From a virus: 29,586 nucleotides of DNA. Below, piece after piece: positions 22,096 through 28,828 of this stretch. The notes beneath the pieces were generated by a model. It saw only the letters and a program-made list of their open reading frames with translations, was not told the DNA's origin and made no database searches. The position numbers and the translations under genes were made by a program. Numbering within the stretch: position 1 is the first letter of the stretch; each line of letters begins with the position of its first letter. Location of the stretch: IMG/VR virus record IMGVR_UViG_3300030406_005472, positions 1 to 29,586 of that record. One strand, 5' to 3'.

Positions 22096-24026
22096 GTCTC
22101 CTCCTCTAATCTTTCGATTTTGAGTTTATCTATCTCTACAATTTCAGCTCCCGCCGCATGACTAATTCTTTGTAGGCATATATCAGCATAATCGCTATCC
22201 TTTTCTATTCCTATCGATCTGAAACCCTCAAGACTTGAAGCTACGCCAGTTGTTCCCGATCCTAAGAAAGGCTCTAAGACAAGACCGTTAACGGGTGTCA
22301 CAAGGCGAATGAGCCAACGCATCAGATTGACAGGCTTGACGGTAGGATGGAAATTTTTAACCTCGCCCGCTGTTCTTCCTGCTCCTGCCCTTGGATTATC
22401 TACCCCCGCCGATCCTTCTTTGCGGTTAACAGCATCAAACCCAGCTATAGCCTCAAGATCTGCAAGTCCCTGCTCACGCTCTGATCGTGATGGTTTTGGA
22501 CACTGGTAAAGGTTAGCGGGCCATCGGCCTAGAGCGTGGGGCTTTGGAGCCTCTACCATTTTGTAATTTTGATCTTTATTGCTCTCAAAATGCCCTCTTT
22601 TATTTCTTATTCTGCCTGCCGGCATGGCTGGATCTTGCGGCCCTATCCAACAAGGATCACCATAACCAAACCGACATGCATCAATATTGATCGCCCCCGT
22701 CCCAGACTTCAAAACTTGACTTGCTACATTTTTTTCAGCGATTGGTTTTCGAGCAAGCACACAAGGCTCATAAGCGGGTTTTAAGGCAGTCCCCCAGCCT
22801 TCCCAATATTGCGCCTCTTTGGTGGCTGGTTTTGTTATATCAAAAGATTTGTTTTTATGATACTCAATAAGATCAGCATCACGTTCTCCACATGCAACAG
22901 TTCCACCCAAAGAAGATTTTTTTGATCCTACAACTTCTCTTTCTGCTTCAACCCTTTTTATTTCTTCATCATATCTATCATCAAGATCAAGTATCTCTTT
23001 CATCTTCTCCCAATGTTCTAATGTTGGATATTCAGGTTGTGATCTTCCTACCCAATGACCAACCATGCCATTAGTACCACAATGACGATCTATATCTTTC
23101 TGTGTTAGATTTGCCTTCTTTATTGCTGATCTAAGATATTCTCTAAAATCATCATCAGGCTTTGGTGATCTACCATTCATCTTATCTATCTGCTTAGAGA
23201 TATCCATACTCTTAGGGAATCCAGAGTAATAACACCAACCAAGCTGATCCCTTATCTCAAAACCTGCATCCTCAACCGCAACCGCTAACCTGTGAACTGT
23301 TCTTGTGGCAGCAAAGCAAATCAGATGTCCGCCATCTTTCAAGACCCTCAAACACTCTCTAGCCCATTCTTCAGAAGGTACGCTGTGATCCCAGTCCCTC
23401 GACATGAACCCAATACCATAAGGCGCATCTGTTACAATAGAATCCACGCTGTTATCAGGCAAAGAGCGCATAACCTCAACGCAATCACCGCATGCGACCT
23501 GTTGCCCGCCGATCTGATAAACACCGCCTGTCTTCGCAATCTTAACCGATTCAGAGGGCATTTGATCCCAGTCCTGATCATCAAGATCGCCCTCTATCAC
23601 ATTGTCAAGTTGATCAACCTGAGCTTCTTGGATCAGCTCATCAAGCTCGGCATCAGAAAAACCGATCCCGGTCAAATCCGCATCTTTGAGATCTGTCAAA
23701 ACCTCACTTAGCAGATCCTGATCCCAGTCTGCAATCTCACCGATCTTATTGTCTGCTAGAGCTAGCAGCTGCGCCTCTGTAGGATCGAGATCAACAAAAC
23801 GCACGGGTACTACATCAATATTCAAAACCCGCGCGGCTGCTAGGCGAGTGTGGCCCGCGATTACCATTTTGTCTTTTTTTCTCGCTATGATCGGAGATGC
23901 AAACCCAAAACGCTTGATCGACTTTGCGACCTCTTCAACCGCATGATCGTTTTTTCTTGGGTTATTTTTCCATTCTTTGAGATCTGATATTGGTGTATAT
24001 GTTCCGATTGATTCATTCTCATCCAT
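22074..24026 (-). CDS. ParB-domain DNA methyltransferase (beta-class N6-adenine/N4-cytosine) fusion
   Basis: A 650-residue fusion. About 8-115 are a ParB/Srx-like domain ('TPISDLKEWKNNPRK', 'VIAGHTRLAAARVL', 'TEAQLLALADNKIGE'). The methyltransferase follows, with motif IV 'TDAPYGIGF' (199-207) before motif I 'EPFLGSGTT' (585-593), the beta-class order for amino-methyltransferases. Residues about 290-345 are an inserted segment with a helix-turn-helix look ('HCGTNGMVGHWVGRSQPEYPTLEHWEKM'), which I recall from other phage enzymes of this type, as is 'WGTALKPAYEPCVLARKP' (411-428). The target is unknown. ATG 24026 lies behind GAGGTGG. It likely protects phage DNA from restriction or marks it; location next to TerS also allows a packaging link. 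Confidence 0.93.
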   Translation of the reverse strand: MDENESIGTYTPISDLKEWKNNPRKNDHAVEEVAKSIKRFGFASPIIARKKDKMVIAGHTRLAAARVLNIDVVPVRFVDLDPTEAQLLALADNKIGEIADWDQDLLSEVLTDLKDADLTGIGFSDAELDELIQEAQVDQLDNVIEGDLDDQDWDQMPSESVKIAKTGGVYQIGGQQVACGDCVEVMRSLPDNSVDSIVTDAPYGIGFMSRDWDHSVPSEEWARECLRVLKDGGHLICFAATRTVHRLAVAVEDAGFEIRDQLGWCYYSGFPKSMDISKQIDKMNGRSPKPDDDFREYLRSAIKKANLTQKDIDRHCGTNGMVGHWVGRSQPEYPTLEHWEKMKEILDLDDRYDEEIKRVEAEREVVGSKKSSLGGTVACGERDADLIEYHKNKSFDITKPATKEAQYWEGWGTALKPAYEPCVLARKPIAEKNVASQVLKSGTGAINIDACRFGYGDPCWIGPQDPAMPAGRIRNKRGHFESNKDQNYKMVEAPKPHALGRWPANLYQCPKPSRSEREQGLADLEAIAGFDAVNRKEGSAGVDNPRAGAGRTAGEVKNFHPTVKPVNLMRWLIRLVTPVNGLVLEPFLGSGTTGVASSLEGFRSIGIEKDSDYADICLQRISHAAGAEIVEIDKLKIERLEEETWPADQS

Positions 24027-24297
24027 TTTCCACCTCTTCAATTGCATCAAAGAAATCGTCTAATATTGCCCGGTTAGCTGCAATCATTAGATCCTGCGGT
24101 GTTTGATTACAATATGGAGCTAGGACCTCAAGAACACGCCAAAGAGTTTGGTCCTTTGGTCTTTCTTTGGTTGGTTTAGTTGCCCATCTCCATAAACATG
24201 GCCATGTGATCTGTGCTTGTCTACACAGCTCGCTTTTATTGATTGAGCAACTAGCAAGCTCGATCTGCTCTTGTAAAAATCGATTAAAATTGGTCAT
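24019..24297 (-). CDS. Cro/XRE-like helix-turn-helix DNA-binding protein
   Basis: A 92-residue protein. 'SINKSELCRQAQITWPCLWRWATKP' (about 18-42) reads as a helix-turn-helix of the Cro/XRE type, and the following 'TLWRVLEVLAPYCNQTPQDLM' fits the remaining helices of such a domain. The acidic C-terminus is 'DDFFDAIEEVENG'. It may act as the only visible transcription regulator, controlling late genes or its own operon. ATG 24297 follows AACAGGAG by 6 bases. Its stop overlaps the methyltransferase start. No repressor-cleavage (LexA-like) domain, so it is not a classical lysogeny repressor. Confidence 0.7.
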   Translation of the reverse strand: MTNFNRFLQEQIELASCSINKSELCRQAQITWPCLWRWATKPTKERPKDQTLWRVLEVLAPYCNQTPQDLMIAANRAILDDFFDAIEEVENG

Positions 24298-24308
24298 TGT
24301 TTCTCCTG

Positions 24309-24572
24309 TTATAATTTTCGATCTGTGAGTTGATGAAGGCTTTTGATCATGACCGCATGCGGATCTTCATTGTTGTATTTGTTCCAATCGGCTTTTGAGC
24401 ATAGGATCGCTCCGTCTTGGAGATGAAAACGGAATCGTTTATGACATTTTCCATTTTTATGGATGTGAAATACTTGTATTTCTTGAATTAGACCCTCAGC
24501 TCCGCATGTCCAATCACGATCCATTTCTTGAATAATTTGGTTTGCTGTTCTTCTCGTTATTTTGGTAATCAT
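24309..24572 (-). CDS. Hypothetical protein
   Basis: An 87-residue protein with 'MITKITRRTANQIIQEMDRDWTCG', a His/Lys-rich stretch ('VFHIHKNGKCHKRFRFHLQDG') and a C-terminal 'DPHAVMIKSLHQLTDRKL'. Two Cys and several His could bind metal, but no finger pattern is clear. It overlaps the upstream annealing-protein gene by 4 bases (start 24572, stop 24569) so it is translationally coupled. It may work with that recombination protein. No family recognised. Confidence 0.65.
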   Translation of the reverse strand: MITKITRRTANQIIQEMDRDWTCGAEGLIQEIQVFHIHKNGKCHKRFRFHLQDGAILCSKADWNKYNNEDPHAVMIKSLHQLTDRKL

Positions 24573-24919
24573 TGATCACCCCCCAACTCATCAATACAAG
24601 TGAGACCAACAGCACAATAAGACCTGAGCGCCCTGGCGATCGCTCTTGTCTCAGCCATGCGGATCAAATGAGGCGCGATCATTCGGTTAACATTCTTTGG
24701 AGAGGCATCGCCAAAACCGGAATAGGTGCCTTCTTTACCTGATACTGTTGCTTTGAAAATCGCTAAACCAGTCTCTTGATTGAGCTCAATGAGCTCTGTT
24801 TGGATTGAATTCATCCCCATGTTTCTAGCCAAGACTTGAAGGCCACTATAGAGGACAAAGTCTTTTCCTTGAAGGTTTATAATAAATCCAGCTTCTTTGA
24901 GTTGTTCAATATTCGACAT
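24569..24919 (-). CDS. Putative single-strand annealing protein, Rad52-like motif
   Basis: A 116-residue protein. 'GTYSGFGDASPKNVNRMIAPHLIRMAETRAIARALRSYCAVG' (about 65-106) resembles the Rad52-family pattern of a 'GyG' loop, then an 'A...A.TRA..RALR..G' helix; similar small phage proteins are known to me only as hypotheticals. The N-terminal 'MSNIEQLKEAGFIINLQGKDFVLYSGLQVLARNMG' could be the first strands and helices. I set ATG 24919 because CACCAAACAACAACAGGA lies directly before it; a longer upstream reading would cover the 3' end of the previous gene. It could pair with the exonuclease at 28251 in recombination or replication. The family call is tentative. Confidence 0.55.
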   Translation of the reverse strand: MSNIEQLKEAGFIINLQGKDFVLYSGLQVLARNMGMNSIQTELIELNQETGLAIFKATVSGKEGTYSGFGDASPKNVNRMIAPHLIRMAETRAIARALRSYCAVGLTCIDELGGDQ

Positions 24920-24947
24920 TTTTTTTCCTGTTGTTGTTTGGTGTTGA

Positions 24948-25208
24948 TTAGGTGTTTCTGACTTTTCTAATTTGATATTCAGGTCTCTCATACTCACCAT
25001 GGTCCAAGATGTATTGACCATCTGTTGCCCATGTTGAGCCTTTGAAATTATCAGTGATGCCGAGATCGATTAGATATTCTTCGGCTTCTTTTTTGCTGTT
25101 AAAGGTTAACTTTCGATCCCACCCATCGCACATGGCCCGATCTTTTGGGGCGTGGAAAGTATTGTTATAGTAAAAGAATTTTTTCAAGATGTAGTATTTG
25201 GTTTTCAT
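24948..25208 (-). CDS. Hypothetical small basic/aromatic protein
   Basis: An 86-residue protein rich in Tyr, Lys and Asp ('MKTKYYILKKFFYYNNTFHAPKDRAMCDGWDRKLTF', then 'SKKEAEEYLIDLG'). 'F.SKKEAEEYL..LG' looks like a short helical element of phage-encoded small proteins that read 'A.eyl'. No family recognised. It starts a transcript with a good sigma70 promoter (25237-25265) and the shared CACCAAACAACAGGA leader. Next is the annealing protein with the same leader, so these belong to one early operon. Confidence 0.68.
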   Translation of the reverse strand: MKTKYYILKKFFYYNNTFHAPKDRAMCDGWDRKLTFNSKKEAEEYLIDLGITDNFKGSTWATDGQYILDHGEYERPEYQIRKVRNT

Positions 25209-25236
25209 GTTGGTTCCTGTTGTTTGGTGATACTTT

Positions 25237-25265
25237 ATTATTACTTGTTATTTTATAAAGGTCAA
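25237..25265 (-). promoter_or_regulatory. Sigma70-like promoter for the 24948-25208 gene
   Basis: Reading on the minus strand: TTGACC (25265-25260), 17 bases, AATAAT (25242-25237), then AAAGTATCACCAAACAACAGG before ATG 25208. The same block, with TTGACA and TAATAA, lies before the gene at 26314. It begins right at the stop of the 46-residue membrane gene. Confidence 0.68.
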
Positions 25266-25267
25266 GT

Positions 25268-25408
25268 TTATGAGTAATCTTTTTTTAACTTTTTATCCAT
25301 GTTTATTAGGTTGATGAAGCACAGAGCCCCAATGACCATAAAAATTATTTTTATGATCTTGGCATTTCCGGCCATAAAAAGATGAATCTCGTTCATTATT
25401 TCGATCAT
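25268..25408 (-). CDS. 46-residue single-span membrane protein
   Basis: A short gene with a strong TAGGAG site 6 bases before ATG 25408. The stop of the upstream zinc-ribbon gene overlaps its start (ATGA), a typical coupling. The product starts 'MIEIMNEIHLFMAGN', then has a hydrophobic segment 'IIKIIFMVIGALCFINLI' (about 18-35) and a Lys-rich tail 'DKKLKKDYS', so a positively charged cytoplasmic end is likely. No known family. Small membrane proteins in early phage operons can block superinfection or modify host functions, but this is unproven. Confidence 0.6.
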   Translation of the reverse strand: MIEIMNEIHLFMAGNAKIIKIIFMVIGALCFINLINMDKKLKKDYS

Positions 25409-25788
25409 AACAATCTCCTATGTGATCCCTTGTTTTGTTGCTGAGCTGTTGTCATGCCATAAAAAGCAGCTGCTGTTATTAGCATCTTGAGAGTGTGTCT
25501 CTGCCTCCTTATTTCTGTGGCGCGGTTATTGGGCAATACGCCTCTGGTAATGTTTCCAACCATGGACTTTTGACGAAGATCGATGTTTTTTCTCATAGTT
25601 GTTATTTGTTTCTTAAGTTCTTTTTGAGTGTAATAGTTTCCTTTGTCCGAGTCTTGATCGCATCTAGGACAATGATAAACTTTTAAGCCTTTAAGTTTGA
25701 TCCGTTCTGAATATCCACAGTGAGGACATATAATGCAAACGGTTATTGATCCTGCCTGTTTTATTCTGCTCGTTAGATAGTTTTTCAT
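25405..25788 (-). CDS. Zinc-ribbon protein of unknown role
   Basis: A 127-residue basic protein with 'CIICPHCGYSERIKLKGLKVYHCPRC' (about 18-43), two Cys-x-x-Cys knuckles 17 residues apart, a zinc ribbon. The rest is basic and helical ('KELKKQITTMRKNIDLRQKS', 'TEIRRQRHTLKMLITAAAFYG'). It could bind nucleic acid or a host protein. ATG 25788 is behind ACAACAGGAGC and overlaps the previous stop by four bases; an upstream in-frame start would overlap the previous gene more and is unlikely. Its N-terminus MKNY matches that of the gene before it. Confidence 0.7.
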   Translation of the reverse strand: MKNYLTSRIKQAGSITVCIICPHCGYSERIKLKGLKVYHCPRCDQDSDKGNYYTQKELKKQITTMRKNIDLRQKSMVGNITRGVLPNNRATEIRRQRHTLKMLITAAAFYGMTTAQQQNKGSHRRLL

Positions 25789-26105
25789 TTTTGCTCCTGT
25801 TGTGCTACTTGTTTCCAATTGTTCCAATTGTGTAGGTTAAAGGTGTATGTTTCAGAACCGCTTTTAGCTCGGTTTCCTTCTTTGTTTTTTGATATTATGG
25901 TCATGGTCTTGTAGTCGGTTACAGCCTCAAGGTATCGACCATTGATGTATTCTTTTTTCGGCTCTTCTGGTGGTGTGTAACCAATGACGCTAAGATCAAC
26001 CGATCTATCATCACTGTTTATCGTTATCTTTCCGGTTGAACAGTCATAAGAAATCTCTGTGGTCATGTTACAATCAACATAATTTACTGAAAAATAGTTT
26101 TTCAT
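25785..26105 (-). CDS. Hypothetical protein
   Basis: A 106-residue protein ('MKNYFSVNYVDCNMTTEISYDCSTGKITINSDDRSVDLSVIGYTPPEEPKKEYINGRYLEAVTDYKTMTI') that looks beta-rich, with a Pro-Pro-Glu-Glu turn. ATG 26105 follows AACAACAGGAGCAATC. It is coupled on both sides (ATGA overlaps). No family recognised. It belongs to a chain of three small genes from 26314 to 25405. Confidence 0.68.
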   Translation of the reverse strand: MKNYFSVNYVDCNMTTEISYDCSTGKITINSDDRSVDLSVIGYTPPEEPKKEYINGRYLEAVTDYKTMTIISKNKEGNRAKSGSETYTFNLHNWNNWKQVAQQEQK

Positions 26106-26314
26106 GATTGCTCCTGTTGTTTAATAAGCTCGATGATCTGCTCTGGTGTTTCAATCACAGAATGCAAACCGTAATGTGTTTCAATGAGTGTCTGTTTGTT
26201 TTTTATGCATCTCTTTAATGAGCAGATCTTACTAATTTCGATATATGTTATTTCAATATGATAGAAATCTTTTTTATTCTTTCGATCCCAATTTTGTAAT
26301 TTTATAAATTTCAT
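26102..26314 (-). CDS. Hypothetical small protein
   Basis: A 70-residue basic protein ('MKFIKLQNWDRKNKKDFYHIEITYIEISKICSLKRCIKNKQ', ending 'ETPEQIIELIKQQEQS'). It is the first gene of the small-gene chain. ATG 26314 lies behind ACCAAACAACAGGAGCAATA and a sigma70-like promoter (26344-26372). Its stop overlaps the next start. No family recognised. Confidence 0.65.
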   Translation of the reverse strand: MKFIKLQNWDRKNKKDFYHIEITYIEISKICSLKRCIKNKQTLIETHYGLHSVIETPEQIIELIKQQEQS

Positions 26315-26343
26315 TATTGCTCCTGTTGTTTGGTGATAATTTA

Positions 26344-26372
26344 TTATTACTCGGTATTTTATAGACTGTCAA
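26344..26372 (-). promoter_or_regulatory. Strong sigma70-like promoter of the small-gene chain
   Basis: On the minus strand TTGACA (26372-26367), exactly 17 bases, then TAATAA (26349-26344), followed by TAAATTATCACCAAACAACA and the gene at 26314. It matches the block before 25208 almost base for base from the -10 through the leader. The gap to 26392 holds nothing else. Confidence 0.75.
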
Positions 26373-26392
26373 GAAATAATAAGTAATTTAAA

Positions 26393-27052
26393 TTATTGTT
26401 CAAGATTGTGGTGTTTTTTATGGCAATAGGTACAAAGCACACATAGATCCTCAGGATCCTCTCGTCCTAATCGATCATAGGTGTTGTGATGGACATCAAG
26501 ACGGCATTGGGAAGCGCTACACACCTGACAACGATATCCAGCTCTTTTTAAAGCAATCTTTCTCTTCTTTTTCCAAGTTTGGCTGTTTAGATATGCTGAG
26601 TAGTCACCACGATCGATCTCCTCTGGGACATGATCATGCTCTTCCCAATCAACCAGAAAAGCACGATGCGCCTTGATCTTAAGATTGTTTGAACAGTTTG
26701 AACACTCGCGATCATAGTCTCCTCGACGGCTGGTTTTTCGCGCGGTAAACTCAGAACCACAAGAGCGACAAGTAGCTCTAAAACAGATCGGCCCTGCGAC
26801 ATGCTGCATCTTAGACGGGCTAACATCGGTTAGCTCGTGGATCTTATTGGCTGATAATTTTGAATACCAATAAAGGTAACGAACCAATTCATTTATCCCA
26901 TCCTCATCAGCCTGAGCTCGAAAATCATTGATTGACTCGGTGAGATACTTTTGATGTAGATCTCTCAACTCCTCTAGATATTGTAAATTATCATCAAGCA
27001 AATCTAGCATTTTAAGATTATCTACTATTTTGAGCTGTGCTGGTCTACCCAT
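26393..27052 (-). CDS. HNH endonuclease with two extra Cys knuckles
   Basis: A 219-residue protein. About residues 88-120 hold Cys-x-x-Cys pairs ('CFRATCRSCGSEFTARKTSRRGDYDRECSNCSNN'), a zinc ribbon. The C-terminus is an HNH nuclease: 'SQTWKKKRKIALKRAGYRCQVC', then 'RLDVHHNTYDRLGREDPEDLCVLCTYCHKKHH', with paired Cys, the His-His of the first catalytic strand, Asn/Asp and terminal His. The N-terminus is a helical, acidic domain. It may nick DNA for replication, recombination or packaging. Unlike many phage HNH enzymes it is not beside the terminase. ATG 27052 overlaps the previous stop (TAATG). Confidence 0.85.
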   Translation of the reverse strand: MGRPAQLKIVDNLKMLDLLDDNLQYLEELRDLHQKYLTESINDFRAQADEDGINELVRYLYWYSKLSANKIHELTDVSPSKMQHVAGPICFRATCRSCGSEFTARKTSRRGDYDRECSNCSNNLKIKAHRAFLVDWEEHDHVPEEIDRGDYSAYLNSQTWKKKRKIALKRAGYRCQVCSASQCRLDVHHNTYDRLGREDPEDLCVLCTYCHKKHHNLEQ

Positions 27053-27702
27053 TAGACCCTCCCCGTAAAGATTCCGAATTTTTTATTTAAATCATGCAAT
27101 ATCGTAGCTAATGGTTTTTCCTGATGTCCGTTTTTAGCCTCAAAAACTTGATCCCAATATTCTTTGTTTGGCATGTAGTGCTCTGACATTGGAATTTTTT
27201 GCTTGTGCTCTGTTTGGATCCACGGCTCTTTTAAAAGGTTTTCTTTCCTTTGTAGGATCTCAAGTCCCTTTTTCAAGCTTAAAATGCCCATGCTTTTTTT
27301 CTTTTTGCCAGCCTCACAAGAGCAACTCGCGTAAATTTGTTGCATCCGTGGCATGTCTTTAACTAGCTCCCAATAATGAATTAAGATCAGGCCCTTATCG
27401 CATCGATCACAGTCCTGATAAACTGTTTTGAGCTTGGAGTTACCGATAAACTTTCTCATTGATTTGACGATCAAACCAGCCGGGGGCGGAAACTCTCTCT
27501 CACATGTTGCAATGTATTTGCCCGCAGCTGCTGTTATGGCCTCGGGTTTGGTTTCTGCGAAAGCGGATCTAAACACCAATTCAAGCTGAGTTACCCATTC
27601 GTCATTTGATCGTAATATGCTCCAATTCGTTTGAATCATCGCGGCGGCATGTTGACAAGCTCTCACATGGATTGGTGTGCCATATCTGTATTCTTCACTC
27701 AT
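27052..27702 (-). CDS. Zinc-binding replication protein, probable helicase loader
   Basis: A 216-residue protein encoded directly after the initiator, the order of lambda O-P. The N-terminal half is helical ('CQHAAAMIQTNWSILRSNDEWVTQLELVFRSAF', 'FPPPAGLIVKSMRKF'). The middle carries 'CDRCDKGLILIHYW...ASCSCEAGKKKK' (about 98-137), a Cys-x-x-Cys plus Cys-x-Cys pattern often found in phage replication and loader proteins. No Walker motif, so it is not an AAA+ loader of the DnaC type; it could be a P- or G39P-like loader that brings host helicase to the initiator. ATG 27702 is behind AACAACAGGAG. Role inferred from order and the zinc motif. Confidence 0.6.
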   Translation of the reverse strand: MSEEYRYGTPIHVRACQHAAAMIQTNWSILRSNDEWVTQLELVFRSAFAETKPEAITAAAGKYIATCEREFPPPAGLIVKSMRKFIGNSKLKTVYQDCDRCDKGLILIHYWELVKDMPRMQQIYASCSCEAGKKKKSMGILSLKKGLEILQRKENLLKEPWIQTEHKQKIPMSEHYMPNKEYWDQVFEAKNGHQEKPLATILHDLNKKFGIFTGRV

Positions 27703-27719
27703 TTTTTTCTCCTGTTGTT

Positions 27720-28178
27720 TTAAAAGTCGATTTTGAAATTATCCTCTATTAAGTAAATATTAGTTTTTAGTTTGTTGTTTTGTTTAGTATATATAGATCG
27801 CTCATCATGTGATCTTTCTGGATTGCTCCTCATGTTGATTGATCCGGATGAGTCACCATGTGAGCTGTATAATGTGTCACCATGTGATTGATCTACAACT
27901 AGAGTGATGATCGCCGATATTGATGGTCTTCTTTTGATTGTCAGGAGATCGCGCGCTTTTAGGCCGTTTAAGCCTCGTCTTATTGTAGCAGGAGAACAGC
28001 ACATAATCTGTGATAGATAGGCTAATCCTTTATTGTAAGTGGTTGTTATGGTGTATTTATCAACCCTAAGGAATCCTCCATATCTTAAGCCGAGAAAGAC
28101 CTTAAGCTCAGCGGGTTTGAGATCAGCTATAAGTTGAAGATCCGGAAAAAATAACCGGGCATGTTTGGACTTGGACAT
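27720..28178 (-). CDS. Replication initiator with winged helix, lambda O-like gene containing iterons
   Basis: A 152-residue protein. 'LKPAELKVFLGLRYGG' (about 20-35) and 'GLAYLSQIMCCSPATIRRGLNGLKARDLLTIKRR' (about 51-84) form a winged helix typical of phage initiators and DnaD/RepO-like N-termini. The C-terminal part (about 97-130) has a repeated 'SHGD' motif because the gene itself carries iterons, as in lambda O. The last 20 residues are a separate polar segment. ATG 28178 follows ACAACAGGAGCC, with promoter TTTACA-17-TATAAT upstream. It likely binds the iterons, opens the adjacent AT-rich tract and recruits the loader encoded next. Confidence 0.72.
   Translation of the reverse strand: MSKSKHARLFFPDLQLIADLKPAELKVFLGLRYGGFLRVDKYTITTTYNKGLAYLSQIMCCSPATIRRGLNGLKARDLLTIKRRPSISAIITLVVDQSHGDTLYSSHGDSSGSINMRSNPERSHDERSIYTKQNNKLKTNIYLIEDNFKIDF
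27721..27887. other. Putative replication origin: iterons plus AT-rich unwinding tract
   Basis: Repeats of TCACCATGTGA at 27853-27863 and 27877-27887, TCATCATGTGA at 27802-27812, and a degenerate copy around 27828-27838 (CATGTTGA). The shared CATGT cores start at 27806, 27831, 27857 and 27881, spaced 25, 26 and 24 bases. Next to them, 27721-27800 has only 17 G/C in 80 bases, a good DNA-unwinding element. Iterons inside the initiator gene and an AT-rich stretch beside them repeat the lambda ori design. Confidence 0.68.
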
Positions 28179-28191
28179 GTTATGGCTCCTG

Positions 28192-28220
28192 TTGTTGTTT
28201 GAGTGGTGTTATTATTATAG
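28192..28220 (+). promoter_or_regulatory. Weak candidate promoter for the exonuclease gene
   Basis: TTGTTG (28192-28197), 17 bases, TTATAG (28215-28220), placing a start of transcription about 20-25 bases before the ATG at 28251. It overlaps the divergent minus promoter, so the two probably compete. The -35 is poor, and the ribosome site (TAGGTG) is weaker than the CAACAGGAG class. Confidence 0.4.
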
Positions 28221-28221
28221 C

Positions 28222-28250
28222 ATTATAAACCGCTCTTTTATAGGTGTAAA
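28222..28250 (-). promoter_or_regulatory. Sigma70-like promoter of the minus (early-late) unit
   Basis: On the minus strand TTTACA (28250-28245), exactly 17 bases, TATAAT (28227-28222). A second TATAAT lies a few bases downstream. The leader CACCACTCAAACAACAACAGG leads to the initiator's ATG at 28178. The promoter sits at the divergence point; its -35 touches the exonuclease start codon at 28251. Confidence 0.7.
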
Positions 28251-28820
28251 ATGATTTTATGTTTTTTTGATACTGAGACAACAGGGTTAAACCATAACAA
28301 ACATGAAATTATTGAGTATTCAATCATTGTCCACATCAACGATGTTGAAAAGTTTAGACGCACGCGGCGAGTCAAACCTTTAAGAATCAATGAAGCTGAT
28401 CCTGAGGCTTTGAAAATTAACGGTTTTGACCCTCGTAAATGGATCAATCCAGAGCACCCAAATAAAACAGCAGATTTTTTTACGGAGCTAATATACCAAT
28501 ATCCTGAGATGATATTTGTCGGCCACAATGTACAGTTTGACCTAGCCTTTTTGAAAAAATTATGTCGAGACTATCATCCAAACTTTTGGATTAAGAACCG
28601 TTATATTGATACGAAGTGTTTGGCAATTGCCACACTGTTTCCTCTTGGCCTAAAAAGCGCCAAACTGGACGAGATTAGGCGCTTTCTCGATTGGACCTGC
28701 ATAAATAGTCATCGAGCTGAAAAAGACTGCGAGGATGCACGGGATCTTTTTTATCTTTGCCGTAAAGATTTAAACTCCTTTGATTGTAAATATCCAAGAG
28801 ACCGGATAGAATTCACTTGA
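28251..28820 (+). CDS. DEDDh 3'-5' exonuclease (DnaQ-like)
   Basis: A 189-residue stand-alone exonuclease. Exo I is 'FFDTETTGL' (Asp7, Glu9), Exo II 'GHNVQFDLAFL' (Asp97), Exo III 'HRAEKDCEDA' (His154, Asp159), all four acidic residues plus the DEDDh histidine present. It would trim single-stranded or mismatched 3' ends in phage replication or work with the annealing protein in recombination; or degrade host nucleic acid. It is the first gene of the plus unit, divergent from the initiator. No polymerase is encoded, so it is not a proofreading domain of a phage enzyme. ATG 28251 lies 7 bases after TAGGTG. Confidence 0.92.
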   Translation: MILCFFDTETTGLNHNKHEIIEYSIIVHINDVEKFRRTRRVKPLRINEADPEALKINGFDPRKWINPEHPNKTADFFTELIYQYPEMIFVGHNVQFDLAFLKKLCRDYHPNFWIKNRYIDTKCLAIATLFPLGLKSAKLDEIRRFLDWTCINSHRAEKDCEDARDLFYLCRKDLNSFDCKYPRDRIEFT

Positions 28821-28828
28821 TCGGGGTG

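Noticed and set aside
23292-23711. Plus-strand 139-codon frame opposite the methyltransferase
   Set aside because: Lies wholly antisense to a clearly coding domain with catalytic motifs.
27802-27887. Repeats near 27.8 kb as a CRISPR array
   Set aside because: Repeats are 11 bases, inside a coding gene, with about 14-base gaps; they fit iterons, not CRISPR.
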